From the NCBI GenBank assembly GCA_963556145.1, contig OY744461.1:5466891-5530890 (forward strand): a stretch of 64,000 nt of DNA, given 5' to 3'. The notes under the pieces are model-generated. The model searched no databases, was not told the origin of the DNA, and saw only the letters and a list, made by a program, of their open reading frames with translations. How positions within the stretch are numbered: position 1 is the first letter of the stretch; each line of letters opens with the position of its first letter. Origin of the DNA: Hygrocybe punicea (taxonomy: Eukaryota; Basidiomycota; Agaricomycetes; Agaricales; Hygrophoraceae). A program made the position numbers and the translations under genes. Positions 36,801 through 47,250 of the stretch are shown here, one piece after another.

Positions 36801-37756
36801 GAAATTCGCATAAGGATCCTGGAGAATAGCATGAGACGCGAATATAATAATGTCTTTAAACGCACTGGTACGTCTGCTGTAAACGCGTTGTCCGTCAGGC
36901 GCCTGAGAGCTCCAAAGTAATCGTAGGCTGCCTTTTTCGATTCTATATTGTGAAGATGGAACTCTTGGAGAACCTTGAATGTGAAGGCAGTCTTCGTGTC
37001 GCGAGTAGTTGCAGGAAATAGCCGAGCCCGCATGAGCTGCTCAACCTTCGTACTAGCCCCAAGGCAGCCACAGACAGCCAGTCGTGTGGCGTGAATGCCA
37101 TTAGTGTCAACAACAGTGAAGAGAATATTGCTCTTGGGGTTGGGGCAACGAGCTCCGTTGTGACCAAGGTATATGGTGAAACCCAACGATGAGATATCAT
37201 GGCGAACGAAAAAGCCCCGTTCAGCATCCCAAACTTCAGCCCAATGGAACGGCAAGTTCTGGTGCGCTTGAATAAAACAATCTGTGCACGATGCACAGTA
37301 CTGTGTACAATCGTGGCATTGTGTTGTTCGGACGCCATTGTTGCATGAGCAAAGCGAACCAACTTGGGGATCCGCCTCAAATTCGATGATAAGCCGTAGA
37401 AAATTGTCAAAGTGCCCATCGAAGTCCTCCAGGAGCCGTGAATTCTAGTAGTAGAGTTGTAGTTATACTTTTAAGCGCTAACATACAGAACAAACCTGTG
37501 TCTGCTTTCTAGGCAGGTCATCTTTGTCATCCATCAGGTCAGGCTGGTGGCTGGCATCATCGGTGATCAGGAGAGAGAGCGTAGTGATCCCCGTGGTACT
37601 CGAATCGGATCTGTGTGTCGTGGTGCGTACTTCCATACCAGAATCTCCAACAGTCCGAAAGTGTGCTTTATGGACGTGTGGGTTTCTAATTCTTGCAGCC
37701 TGCCAGGAAAATTGCAGTTCCTCTTCTTCCACAGAAGCTCTCCGTTTTCGGCTCAT
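33809..37756 (-). CDS. KDZ transposase with CxC2-like cysteine cluster (multi-exon)
   Basis: The transposase catalyses cut-and-paste movement with an RNase-H-fold DDE core. The start is MSRKRRASVEEEE at 37756. Splicing (37,49x to 37,44x) then gives the cysteine cluster LCSCNNGVRTTQCHDCTQYC (near 37345), WAEVWDAERGFF and LGHNGARCPNP. Next comes a spliced VWRWLTLHKRLGQAHG region with HCPACPEPGFNTEQGW. The first catalytic region is TLDGNFQCNKM (near 36530), then DITGTVNCQCSH. The second block is a YDSNCSYSV segment with ALHVQGHKETC, VGHFHGETAEHYW and RQDTLIDHHSDWNW (35,980-35,720). A long coiled-coil-rich C-terminal half runs to the stop at 33809. Several introns are visible, and no certain inactivating mutation was seen. 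Confidence 0.88.
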
Positions 37757-37829
37757 GTCTCTGGGCCTAATATTGAGAATGATGAGTATGGAACAAACAC
37801 CACCCCAGTCAATCACGGATACGCACTAG

Positions 37830-39328
37830 GGATGGGCAATCAAGTGAGGTGACTGAAATCAATGGGTTGAGAGTACGATGCAAAACGAGGAACAATAGAC
37901 TCAACAGTATGTGGCTTGAGGTGGGTAAACGGCGATCCTTAGATAACATGGCCACGGCAGTGCAGAAGAAATGACGCAAAGTCCAATCTCTTGTGAGAGG
38001 GAGCAACAGACGCAAAGTCTAAGTCACCGCCAACCAGGATGACGCGAAGTCTACTTCCTGAGTGTGCATAAGGAATACAATGTCCACAGCTTCGTCACCT
38101 GGCGAGGTTTGTATTGCCCTCCCAACCTCGAGGGGTGGACAGCCATGTCCATTGACGTGGGTCTGGCCCTCCCGAGGTAATGAGTGCACACCCAAACTTG
38201 CCATTTTCCCTGTTACGGTTGTTCGGGAGGGCGCGCGACGGAGGTCATACGGTTCCTGTGGTTGCTGGTGCTCCTTCCCGATTCTGATGATCCAGGGCAA
38301 GACCCGGAAGGCGAGGTCAAGGGTGTCGAAGTGGAGAGTCTCGCACGTTTGCGATGAGACGATGACAGCGCATACGTTGACGAACCAGAGTTGCCCGATG
38401 CGCGAGAGGCTGTTTTGCGGAGTCAGTGAGTGGAATGTTTAATGGTTGATGTAATAGAATACAAATAGCGTTGGTGGTTCGAAACAAGTAGAGTCGCAGA
38501 CGACTACAATGGGGTTGCGAGTGGACGAAGGAGAGGGCTTAAGGGTACAGGGAGCGTGTAGAGTTGTATTGTAGCGACGCATACCGATGATCGCGCAAAG
38601 ACGAGTTCTAGAATGAAGTGTTCGTCAGTAGTGAATGGATATATAGATAGAAATGAGATGACACGAAGTCTAATCTCCAGCAGAGCCAGCAACTGACGCA
38701 GAGTCTAAGTTGCTGCCGTGGCCCATCCAGATTGACGCAAAGTCTAGATCCAGGATGTGCCAGTGCACGAGAATGAGTTTGACACTTACCAGCGACGGTT
38801 GGCTCCTCTGAGTCGAAGACATAGTGAGTGACTACAAATGCTACATGACCGAATCCGGATTACAAATTCTGTATAAGCCTTTTTTCGTCAACAAATCAGC
38901 CCGTCGACTTCTACGTTTCCATTCAAGTAACAGTAAGTCATACCCGTCTTATCCCAGTCTTCATACCCAGAACTAGACTCTGTGTCATTCTGGTGGAGTT
39001 GAGACTTTGACTTTGCGTCGGTCTCGACTCACAGCGAGAGATTTGACTCTGCGTCATCTCTTGCACGTACCTCGCAAAGCTGTTCAACATAACTCACAAT
39101 CATTATTCTAGGTTGCCTTGTGGTTCACCAGTACGCCACGTCCCGCGGCATCCAGTGCAAGACAAGTTTCGAGGTGGTAGTTTAACGGTTAGTCCTTTTA
39201 TTTCATCCAACTTTGTGCAATCCCGGAATTCGACTATGCGTCGTTCCAGCAAAGTAGGGACTTTGACTTTGCGTCAGTCTTTACTCACCGCGAGAGATTA
39301 GACTTTGCGTCGTCTCTAACCCTCTTCC
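37830..39328. promoter_or_regulatory. Divergent control region with 11 GACGCAAAGTCTA-type motifs
   Basis: It lies between the transposase start (minus) and the plus-strand gene at 39.3 kb. Motif copies in forward sense start at 37973, 38009, 38041, 38660, 38695 and 38734. Copies in reverse sense start at 39007, 39043, 39230, 39263 and 39299. Neighbouring copies are spaced 32-39 bases, four pairs being 35-36. Minor variants change one or two bases. No protein of note is encoded; ORFs within are shadows. A protein binding the motif, perhaps the transposase or a cargo protein, is inferred. Confidence 0.7.
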
Positions 39329-41607
39329 TTGAATATTAGAGTGACTGCTGTCTCAGATTCTGCCGTTAAGTTCATTGGTCCTCAATGTCCATCGATCCGC
39401 TGGAACTCCTTCAACAACGCCGACCTAATGGTACAGGTTGTGTCTATGACAAGAGCTTATACTTATTCATATCATCCTACAGAACCTATAGGCCCATTTG
39501 ATGCTCATGTTGCTGCAATCATAGATGGTTTCCAGCCCGGAGTAAATGACACGATAATCACATCACCCAACATGGACATCATCTATAAGCCTCCGTTAGG
39601 TAGACGCCTGGTTCGTTTAAGAAATGATTGCCGCTACGCAGACGACGATTACATGTTATGGCCGCAACCTTTTATGGAGGAATATTGCTGGTTGCCCGTT
39701 ATTCCTCGCTGTCCCGAGGATCCTGCTGATCCACTTTCGATCATGTGGTGGAATCCCACTGCTGCTGACTTTATCCCGACAAGTCGGCAATTTGTAGAGG
39801 GTCTTGGTAAGCTTGAAATCTCAAAGGCGGTGAAGTTGCGGGTTGTGTGTGAGGCTCTTTTTGCAAGGATTATGGATTACCAAAAATCAGGCGGAAATAA
39901 TCCCGTTGTGCTGAATCTCCAAGTTGCTTTGTGCCACTCAATATGTCGTTTGGAATCTCTCACGACGTTTTACAAGGAGATGGTGTTTGGTGTCACTGAA
40001 ACTCAACGTTGGTACCTGGAACTAGTCGCTGTCATGGACTATATCACGATTTTCAAGCCACGAATGGAAGGCAGTCTCCCGAAAGCCGAGCGTGTGGCTT
40101 TTGTGGTTGGCGCATTCACCGAGAACCCGCAATATGTTCAGGCCGCCTTCGATGCTGGTATTCCTGTGTGGTTCATGCGACCTCTTCAAACTTTATCTTT
40201 GAGCGTGAACATTATGTCTGTTACTACCCTTCGATCTCCCGAAGATTTTCTCACAATGACCGATTGGACCGAGAGCCCATCATTCCCTGTCATTCACAAT
40301 GGGTCAAACAACGTTGAAAAGGTCAGGCAAATCCACAATTACGCCTGCACACGCTTCCAGTACCCAGACCCTTTCGCTGTCATCGACGATCCATTTCTTG
40401 TAGGAGGGAGTGTACCAACAGTTACAGCGACGGTACCAATGGCTGAGCTCGAACGCCCTTGCACGGTTAATGGAGAGAGTGTACCGATGGTTACTGAGAG
40501 AGTATCAGTGGCCGAGCCCGAACACCCTCGCACCGTTAAGGTCACCAAGAAAGCTCGGAAACAGTGCAGTGCCATTAGTTCAGGTATATTATCAAGTCTC
40601 TTCATGTATCAATGCTTATCGCTTCCTGCAGTGGGAACCAAGAAATCTAATTCTAGCTGGAAGCCCGTTCAAGCCAAGTTTCGAGACCCTGACAGTGACC
40701 TCATCCCTCCGTCAATCTTCACATGGGCCAATGCCCTTCTCCACGTTAATACCGAACCTTCTCGACTGAAGGCTCTGTGTAAGAGTAATCCACACGATGG
40801 ACACTTTGTTTTCCCTGATCCCAGGCTCTTGGTGGCCCGAACACCGAGGCAAGGCAAGCCTTGTACCTCGTCAATTGGTTGGACCAGCGCCAACTATGGA
40901 TATCTCGCGTATCTCGTGCAGACTCTGCTGCTCGAGCTTTGTCAAATCAAGAGTGGCGCGACTGTCTATCAGGTCTATGTTCAGAGCGTAACAAACAAAT
41001 GACCTCGACTTGGGCTAGCCAACGCCGTGCCGACATCATCACACTGATCGGCCATTTGTACAAGGGGTCCGGTTTGGTTGCAGACATGCCCCGTACCCAA
41101 ATCTTTTGGAAAGAGCAACAACTGATGGCGCCTGACGGGATGTTGCCTGATCGCAGGATTGTCCAAGAGGTGCTGTGGGAGCTGTATGAGCTTAACTTTC
41201 GTTTCGAATTCCTGGCCCTGGATGGCCGAGCCCATAAACCCAGAATGCCCTCAGGGATCGAACAAGAACCAGAGTTTAGCACCCACCAATACGAACTTAT
41301 GGCATGCTTCATGGCATCCAACTCTGGTGACCCCAGTTTCCTCGTAACTCAGATCCCTTCGAAGAACGGTGGTCTCGCTGCGGACGACTGGCGTGAGCGT
41401 CTCCAATATCTTTTGGCGATGCACAAGGTAATGAGAACTTGGGATTGCCAACCACCAGATGGGTTTGAGCTTGGGTTTGGAGCCGTTGATACTTTCACAG
41501 AGCCAAGTGTCTCATTGCTTGAAGAAGCGATTGCCACTTTCTACACACAGACTTTTTTTGATTACTTTGGACGTGCGGCCACTATTCCTCACAAACTCCC
41601 GTTTTAA
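39329..41607 (+). CDS. Unknown KDZ-element gene C
   Basis: A long open frame from 39329 (start uncertain) gives FIGPQCPSIRWNSF, a DGFQPGVNDTIITSP segment and LWPQPFMEEYCWLPVIPRC, then a helical, Trp/Tyr-rich middle. An intron near 40584-40631 removes a short unlike segment. The frame then changes near 40750-40825, explained either by a second intron ending at CCCAG 40825 or by a frameshift, and continues as LYLVNWLDQRQLW through HQYELMACFM to the stop at 41607. No catalytic motif is evident. The conserved aromatic residues suggest a folded protein, not random sequence. It sits head-to-head with the transposase and may be an accessory protein of the element. Confidence 0.6.
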
Positions 41608-42022
41608 CTTTTAGCTGATGCCATTGTTTCTCCCCATCTTCGTGTAATGTTCTCGTCTCGTAATGTGACTATTCATGACTTCTCATGTGTGGCATGTGAA
41701 TTGTCTGCTCACGGTCATCTTTCACCACAATGGTTTGCAACTAACGAAGATGAAATGAACTGATGTCTATCTTCGTCTGCAGAACTGCCTGTAAGTAATA
41801 TTATTTGCTTCGTGACATCATCTACTGATTCAAGGTACATTTGCTGTCACATTACAGAGGGAACAATAACAGTTACAACAGTGCATGCAATGTCTGAAGG
41901 AGGTTTAAACAAGCGGTGTGGCTTTCTTCGATGAGTGGCCTTCACATTGACTTCAAGGTCAGTTCATATAAAGGTTCTGAATCGTTCCTGTTTCATCAAA
42001 TCCACACCATCCTTTCGTTACT

Positions 42023-44093
42023 ATGGTCGGACGCAGATCACAGTTTACTCCTGCTCAGGACGCATATATTAACAGCTACATGCAAGCATTCGAGGCCAAG
42101 GTGTACGAGCTTGATCCTGACTTGAAAGGAATGAAGGGTGCTTCCTTAACAAGGTGGAAGCAGGACACTGCGGAAACTATCAAGTCGTCATCTCTGTTTC
42201 AAGACCAACTGCTTTGCGAAGGGGATGTGACTCTGATGACCTGGACCATGGTATGTCAATTCACGTCATGATTCAGGGGATTGATTGGTTCTTCAGCGAA
42301 TCATCCGCAAGTTCACAAACCGCTTCAGCACTATGAAACGAAAAAGCCAGTCCACGTCAAACACTCATGGAGATCAATTTTTTATCAATCTCTCCTCAAG
42401 TGTTACTGGGCGCCAGCTCTATGAACAAGAACGAAAGAACGAGATCAATACTGAGGCTGCGAAACGTCGAAAGGATGCTGATACTGATGGGGGGCATGCA
42501 GGGTTTTACCAAGTCGTTTTGAAGGAGATGTGGGAGGACGAGGAGGATCAGCAGGCATATGAGAAAAGGGCTGAGGAAGTTGAAAGTGATATTCCTCAGT
42601 GTGCATTTCTTGATCTTTCCTATGGCTATGATTTAACACGACCGGGTCACCTTAGAAATCAGAAAGAGTTTATGAAAGCAGCATGGTTTGCCCTCAAGAC
42701 GCTCTGCCAGAATGGTAAGCTTGGCCCTGCCGAGATGATGCTGTTCTTCGCATTCCGTGATGAACATGGCGATCTCGATAGTGGCGTGTAAGTGCACCAA
42801 CCGGCCCTCTGTAGTGCCACACCTAATAAAATGACAGAGTCAATGCCCATTCAGTCCATAACAAGCTTGATATGAGATCCCAGCTCAAAGACTTCACAGA
42901 GCATTTCGAAACGCCATGGTTTCAGTATGCCGAAAGGGTCCTCCCTCGTGAGTTGCTGCATGAACTTGGACACGCTATGTTGCCTTAATCAATTCACCAG
43001 GACCCAGCATCAAGAGTGATGACTCCACAGACCTTCAAATTCCTCGTAACTCTGCAGGAATACCTTTGTTCCCTGCTGTCGAGTTCAACAAGATGATTTT
43101 GGGCGATATTCGTGCCATTCTGGAAAAATACTTCAGCACATTGTGGTGTAAGTCAGTCCAGTACAGCCTTCTGCTGGATTATTTCGAGTGATTACACCTA
43201 GGTCATACCTGGCCAGCCGATCAGCATTTTGCTGCAATACCTTGGGCTGATATTTCCGTTAACCCTTCCGACTATTATGATGTGCAAAGTTTCATCGTCC
43301 CAGTCAAACTGCAAGCGCCAGAGCTTATGTCACTTGCCCACATTATCATTCTCTCGGAGTATCTTGCTTCGACAGCTTCCAGAGACACTGATGAACAACC
43401 ATTTATGTTCCTGCAGAAGGCTGAGATTCTTAGATGCATTGGTGACCGTCAGGCTGACATTGAAGCGCAGCACACAGCTGGTGATGAAGAAGACAGCGAC
43501 GATGATGACACAGAACTTGGGGCCATTGCTGCTGGAGTGCACGTCCCACTTGTGCATGAGTTGCAGCGCAAGGACACGACAAGTGAGGCACCGGTGACAA
43601 GTGTCAGTGAGGCAGAGGATGGTGAAAATGCAGAGGAGAAAGTGGTAAGTGAGAACAATACTACAGAGAGGGTGCTGATGCAGAATTGCAGCATGAGAAT
43701 GCCACAAGTGAGGCTGCGGGGACAAGTGTTGGTGAGGCAGGGAACAGCAAAAACGCAGGGGAGAAAGTGGCAATAAGTGAGAGCCCTACTGCCAAGGAGA
43801 CACTGAGCAACGGCAAGGGTGGACAGGTAGGACATAATTCGGAGGAGATTGAATGCGAAAGCAAGAAGTCGAAGACACAGAGAGGCAGGACAACTGGCGG
43901 CATTCTTTTCAGTACACGAAGGACACGGTCTTGCGTTGCTGAGAACTCACGAAAGACACGATCTTCTGTTGCCGAGAACTCACGGAAAACACGGTCTTCT
44001 GTCGCCGAGAACTCACAGAAGACACGGAGCGCTCATGGTACGAGTGATGGGAATGTGACTCGTGGGACAAAGCGCAAAGCGGCAGGGATTTAG
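42023..44093 (+). CDS. Unknown KDZ-element gene D with HTH-like N-terminus
   Basis: It starts MVGRRSQFTPAQDAYINSY (42023) and continues with a KMKGASLTRWKQ-like segment (sequence KGMKGASLTRWKQ), reminiscent of SANT/Myb-like or HTH DNA-binding regions. Introns near 42250-42292, 42788-42838, 42950-43002 and 43150-43201 join later exons. The middle has RPGHLRNQKEFMKAAWFAL and AVEFNKMILGDIRAILEKYF. The C-terminus is acidic and repetitive: two rough 50-residue repeats around SEAP-TSV-EAE, then three 11-residue repeats of the form SSVAENSRKTR. It ends KRKAAGI. A nuclear DNA- or chromatin-binding accessory factor is an inference. Confidence 0.6.
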
Positions 44094-44139
44094 GAAAATC
44101 TAGAGTATGCTATCTCCTCCTTTTCCTGCAGCAGCAGCA

Positions 44140-44528
44140 GAAAAACTGAACTACGGGTTGTTTAGGGGTAGGCCAAGCAGCAAACGTGCGAATACACAAA
44201 ATAAACGCAAGACGAGACACTGTATGCTTTAATCCTGTGTGGCATTAACCTGCTAACTTTCCAATTGTGCAGGTGGCTAGGATTGTGTTTCATCCGATTC
44301 AACAATGTTTAATCTGCTCAATGTATTTAATTTAAATCACTTCAACCATGTGTGTTTAATCCACTGAGCTCTGAATTTCGGATTCCATTAAATCCAAGTT
44401 TCATTACCCACTACTTAAATTACTCCTGTTTAAACACGTAAAATTAGCTGTCTGTTTAAACAAAGTTCTGTTTAAACTTGATTTGCATTATAAAGTACAT
44501 TGCTTAAGCAAGACTCCTAGGGAGGCTG
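44140..44528. repeat. Right subterminal TTTAA/GTTTAAAC array of the KDZ element
   Basis: It contains AATGTTTAATC, TTTAATTTAAATCAC, GTGTTTAATCC, CTGTTTAAACACG, CTGTTTAAACAAAG and CTGTTTAAACTTG words between about 44155 and 44482. This mirrors the left subterminal zone in composition and ends at the imperfect terminal repeat. Confidence 0.72.
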
Positions 44529-44960
44529 GATGCCCTTTGACTATCCTGTATGGCGATCGTAGACCATTACTTCACTCCAAGCAGGCAATACTAACTCCCA
44601 TTGATGACCCGGTTGTTGTATTGTTGGTAAGCCTTGGTGCCAATTCCTTGCCTATGATGGGCAGTGATGCCCTTTGACAATCCTGTATGGCAATCGTAGA
44701 CCATTACTTCACTCAATGCAGGCAATACTAACTCCCATTGATGAGCCAGTTGTTGTATTGTTGGTAGGCCTTAGTGCCAACCCCTTTTATCTCAACAGCA
44801 GTGATGCCCTTTGACAATCCTGTATTGCGATTGTAGACCATTACTTCACTCAAAGCAGGCAATACTAACTCCCATTGATGAGCCAGTTGTTGTATTGCTG
44901 GTAGGCCTTGGTGCCAACTCATTTTCCCTGAAAACGAATGGCAGTGATGCCCTTTGATAC
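44529..44960 (+). repeat. 137-bp minisatellite, right block (3 copies)
   Basis: Resumes in mid-unit with GATGCCCTTTGACTATCC. GACCATTACTTCACTC occurs at about 44562, 44699 and 44836, keeping the 137-bp period of the left block. Confidence 0.92.
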
Positions 44961-45199
44961 TTGTGCCTGGCTCCTCCCCTCAACAAGCAAACTAGGGTCC
45001 AGCTCCACAGGCAGCCATATTGAATAATCCTTATCAATGTACAATTTTACGCAAACAAAGCAAGGATTTGTTGATGAAGGTCTCAACCCCTCCACAAAGG
45101 TTACAAAGCAATGAAGTCCCTCAACAGATGTCAAAGCAAAGACATTGATAATTGCACAATTACAGAATACAACAAAATATTCCTACATCAGTCTTGCCA

Positions 45200-46430
45200 G
45201 ATGTAGCTACAAATATCCACAGTGATGATAGAAAGCCTCCGCGTTGTCTGCTGTCACTGTGTGCACCGATTCCCACAGTTGGCAAAAGACCTCAGCCTGC
45301 TGGTCAGGTGTTTCCATCACTGCACGCACTATGTTGCCCTTCCGCCTGATGTCGGACTTGATTGCCGAGAATGCCAGTTCAATCGGGTTGAAATCCGGTG
45401 AGTATGGGGGGAGAAATTCAATTCACATACCTCTATAATCCAATGAGTACCTGCAAGGAAGCAGGATCAATGACATACCTTTCCTCGATCATTTCGGCAA
45501 TTAGATTGGACTTGTGGATGCGGCAGTTATCCATTACAATGACGGGGTTGACTTCGGGAAAAGGATTCATCTACTCAAGCAGCTCTTTGATGAATTCGAT
45601 GAAGTGAGACGTGTTGAATGACCCTTCAACAATCTTCATGGTCAATATCCCATCGAGGGATATGGCAGGAAGTATGGAATATCTTGAATCACTGGTATCA
45701 GTTACTGATCTTGAACAGATAAAGAAACAAAATACTGTTTGCCCCGAATGAAAAAGGCTTTTCTGACAGCACGCTGGCCCCGAATCGCCCAAGTGCGGCC
45801 CCGGTATGTTGTGCGCCGATCACAGGCACTCTCGTCTACAAATACTAGCTGCTCGGCTTGATACTGAAGGCCAACCCTTTGTATATATTCAGCACGCAGC
45901 AGAGCACTCCTCTCAATAGCTACCTTCGTCAGCTGTGTAGAATTATCAAAATCGTCAGTTAGAATAGCTAAAAACAAAGGAAACCGACCTTTTTCATAGT
46001 ATGCCCACTATGGTGCAAGGCTCTCCATATCGTGGATAAGGATACTGATTTCTGGGTGCTCAGCTGGAGCTGGTCACGAAGTTCTTCTAGGTACGTGTCA
46101 CAGTTATCATCAATACAACCTTGGAGGAACTGATGGGAATTTTGGTCAATGCATCAATGATCTCAAGCGATGACATACTGAAACCTCCTCAGAGGTCAAA
46201 TGACGACACCTTCCGATCAGCCGCTGGTCCACCAATGGCTTAGAAACTTGGCCAGTTGAGCAATGTTGAGCCAGAATCCTGAGGACTTGTTGTCAGCTTA
46301 TGCCAGTGTAAGCGGCGATTTTGTCGAGATCTTCACATGGTGCCATCTGAACAATTGCCCAGCATAGGTCTTCAGAGATTCGTTTGCCTCATGGCATAGT
46401 GATTCGGAGTCGTTTTAGAAGATCAACATT
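45200..46430 (-). pseudogene. Tc1/mariner-like (DDE_3) transposase, decayed
   Basis: Minus-strand frames carry the conserved catalytic blocks in order: LVFVDESACDRRTTYRGR (first Asp, near 45845-45800), RAVRKAFFIRG, LDGILTMKIVEGSF, a VIVMDNCRIHKS block (second Asp, near 45540-45500) and a PPYSPDFNPIELAFS block (third acidic residue, near 45410-45360). Upstream, at about 46000-46400, decayed HTH-like sequence is visible. Several stops and frame changes interrupt it, some of which may be introns. Terminal inverted repeats were not located. Confidence 0.75.
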
Positions 46431-46496
46431 GGCTTTGGATACCTAATATGGCAGTGTCAAGTTCAACGGCGAAGGGATCATTATTCAGGTAAAGAC

Positions 46497-47125
46497 TACA
46501 TCATACAGGTGTCGTATACAAATAATAGACTAGCCGTGCACAAACCGAACAGATAGATGTCAAGAAAAATGGCTGGAGGTGGATAGTGTAGTACAGAGGT
46601 TCCAAGCCGCCTGTAAAGCCAAGTACTGAGTGTAGTCAGGTTATGGCGACGTATGCACCTGGGGTAGACATACCATGAAAGGTTCCATATAGTTCCTGGA
46701 CAACATCTCTCCACTAGGTAATGCAGATACGCTCACAGCGTCAGGGCGGCGTTGGGTGACATCTGGGTTTTCCTATGGTGAAAATTCAAGTGATTCAGCA
46801 CAAAAATTACATGGGCATCTGGGCAGGACATACCTGGGTTATTTCGGCCCAATTCCAGCTTGGTATCTCCCCGCAATGCACCAGAAATGTTCTCCGAGAG
46901 GGTGACAAGGCCCAAATTTTGATCGTGCCCATACTTGAGAAATGGGGCCTGAAAGTTGGTTGTGCACCTGGAGAGGGATGAGGGGATGACAGAACAGAAA
47001 GAATTAGATGGAAATGTTGAGAATTGGATGAGAAATGGCTCACCGATGTTTCGTGTGCCAGAGTGACAAAATTCGCGTGTTACGTGTGATGTGACAACCT
47101 TTCTGAAAATGGCAATAATCAAAAA
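46497..47125 (-). repeat. Inverted repeat copy B of a gene-like segment
   Basis: The reverse complement of 29350-29985, with matching exon-like stretches including CTTNFQAPFLKYGHDQN. It lies between the Tc1-like remnant and the DDE pseudogene. The partner is 16.5 kb away in opposite orientation. Confidence 0.8.
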
Positions 47126-47250
47126 TATTGTTGCGGACCAATTTTTGATACCATGTTTGAGCAAGCCAGCATCTAATTTCAAGGCCAAAAAATATTTTGC
47201 ATGATAACCTAGATTAACTACATCCCAGTGAAAAAACCGACCTCTGTTTT

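Larger units (their letters stand above)
33507..44528 (-). mobile_element. KDZ transposon, about 11.0 kb, with three genes
   Basis: The element interrupts the 137-bp minisatellite. GATGCCC occurs at 33500-33506 and again at 44529-44535, a 7-base direct repeat (8 bases with one mismatch, the length usual for KDZ insertions). The termini are imperfect inverted repeats sharing AACAATGTAC/AGCAATGTAC and AATGCAAA words. Both subterminal zones are filled with GTTTAAAC-like words. It contains the KDZ transposase (minus), a divergent regulatory region, and two plus-strand genes of unknown function. Confidence 0.85.

Noticed and set aside
38019..38442. Opposed ORFs in the KDZ intergenic region as a small gene pair
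   Set aside because: No splice or domain support, and the region is dominated by the 13-bp motif clusters. It is better explained as regulatory DNA.
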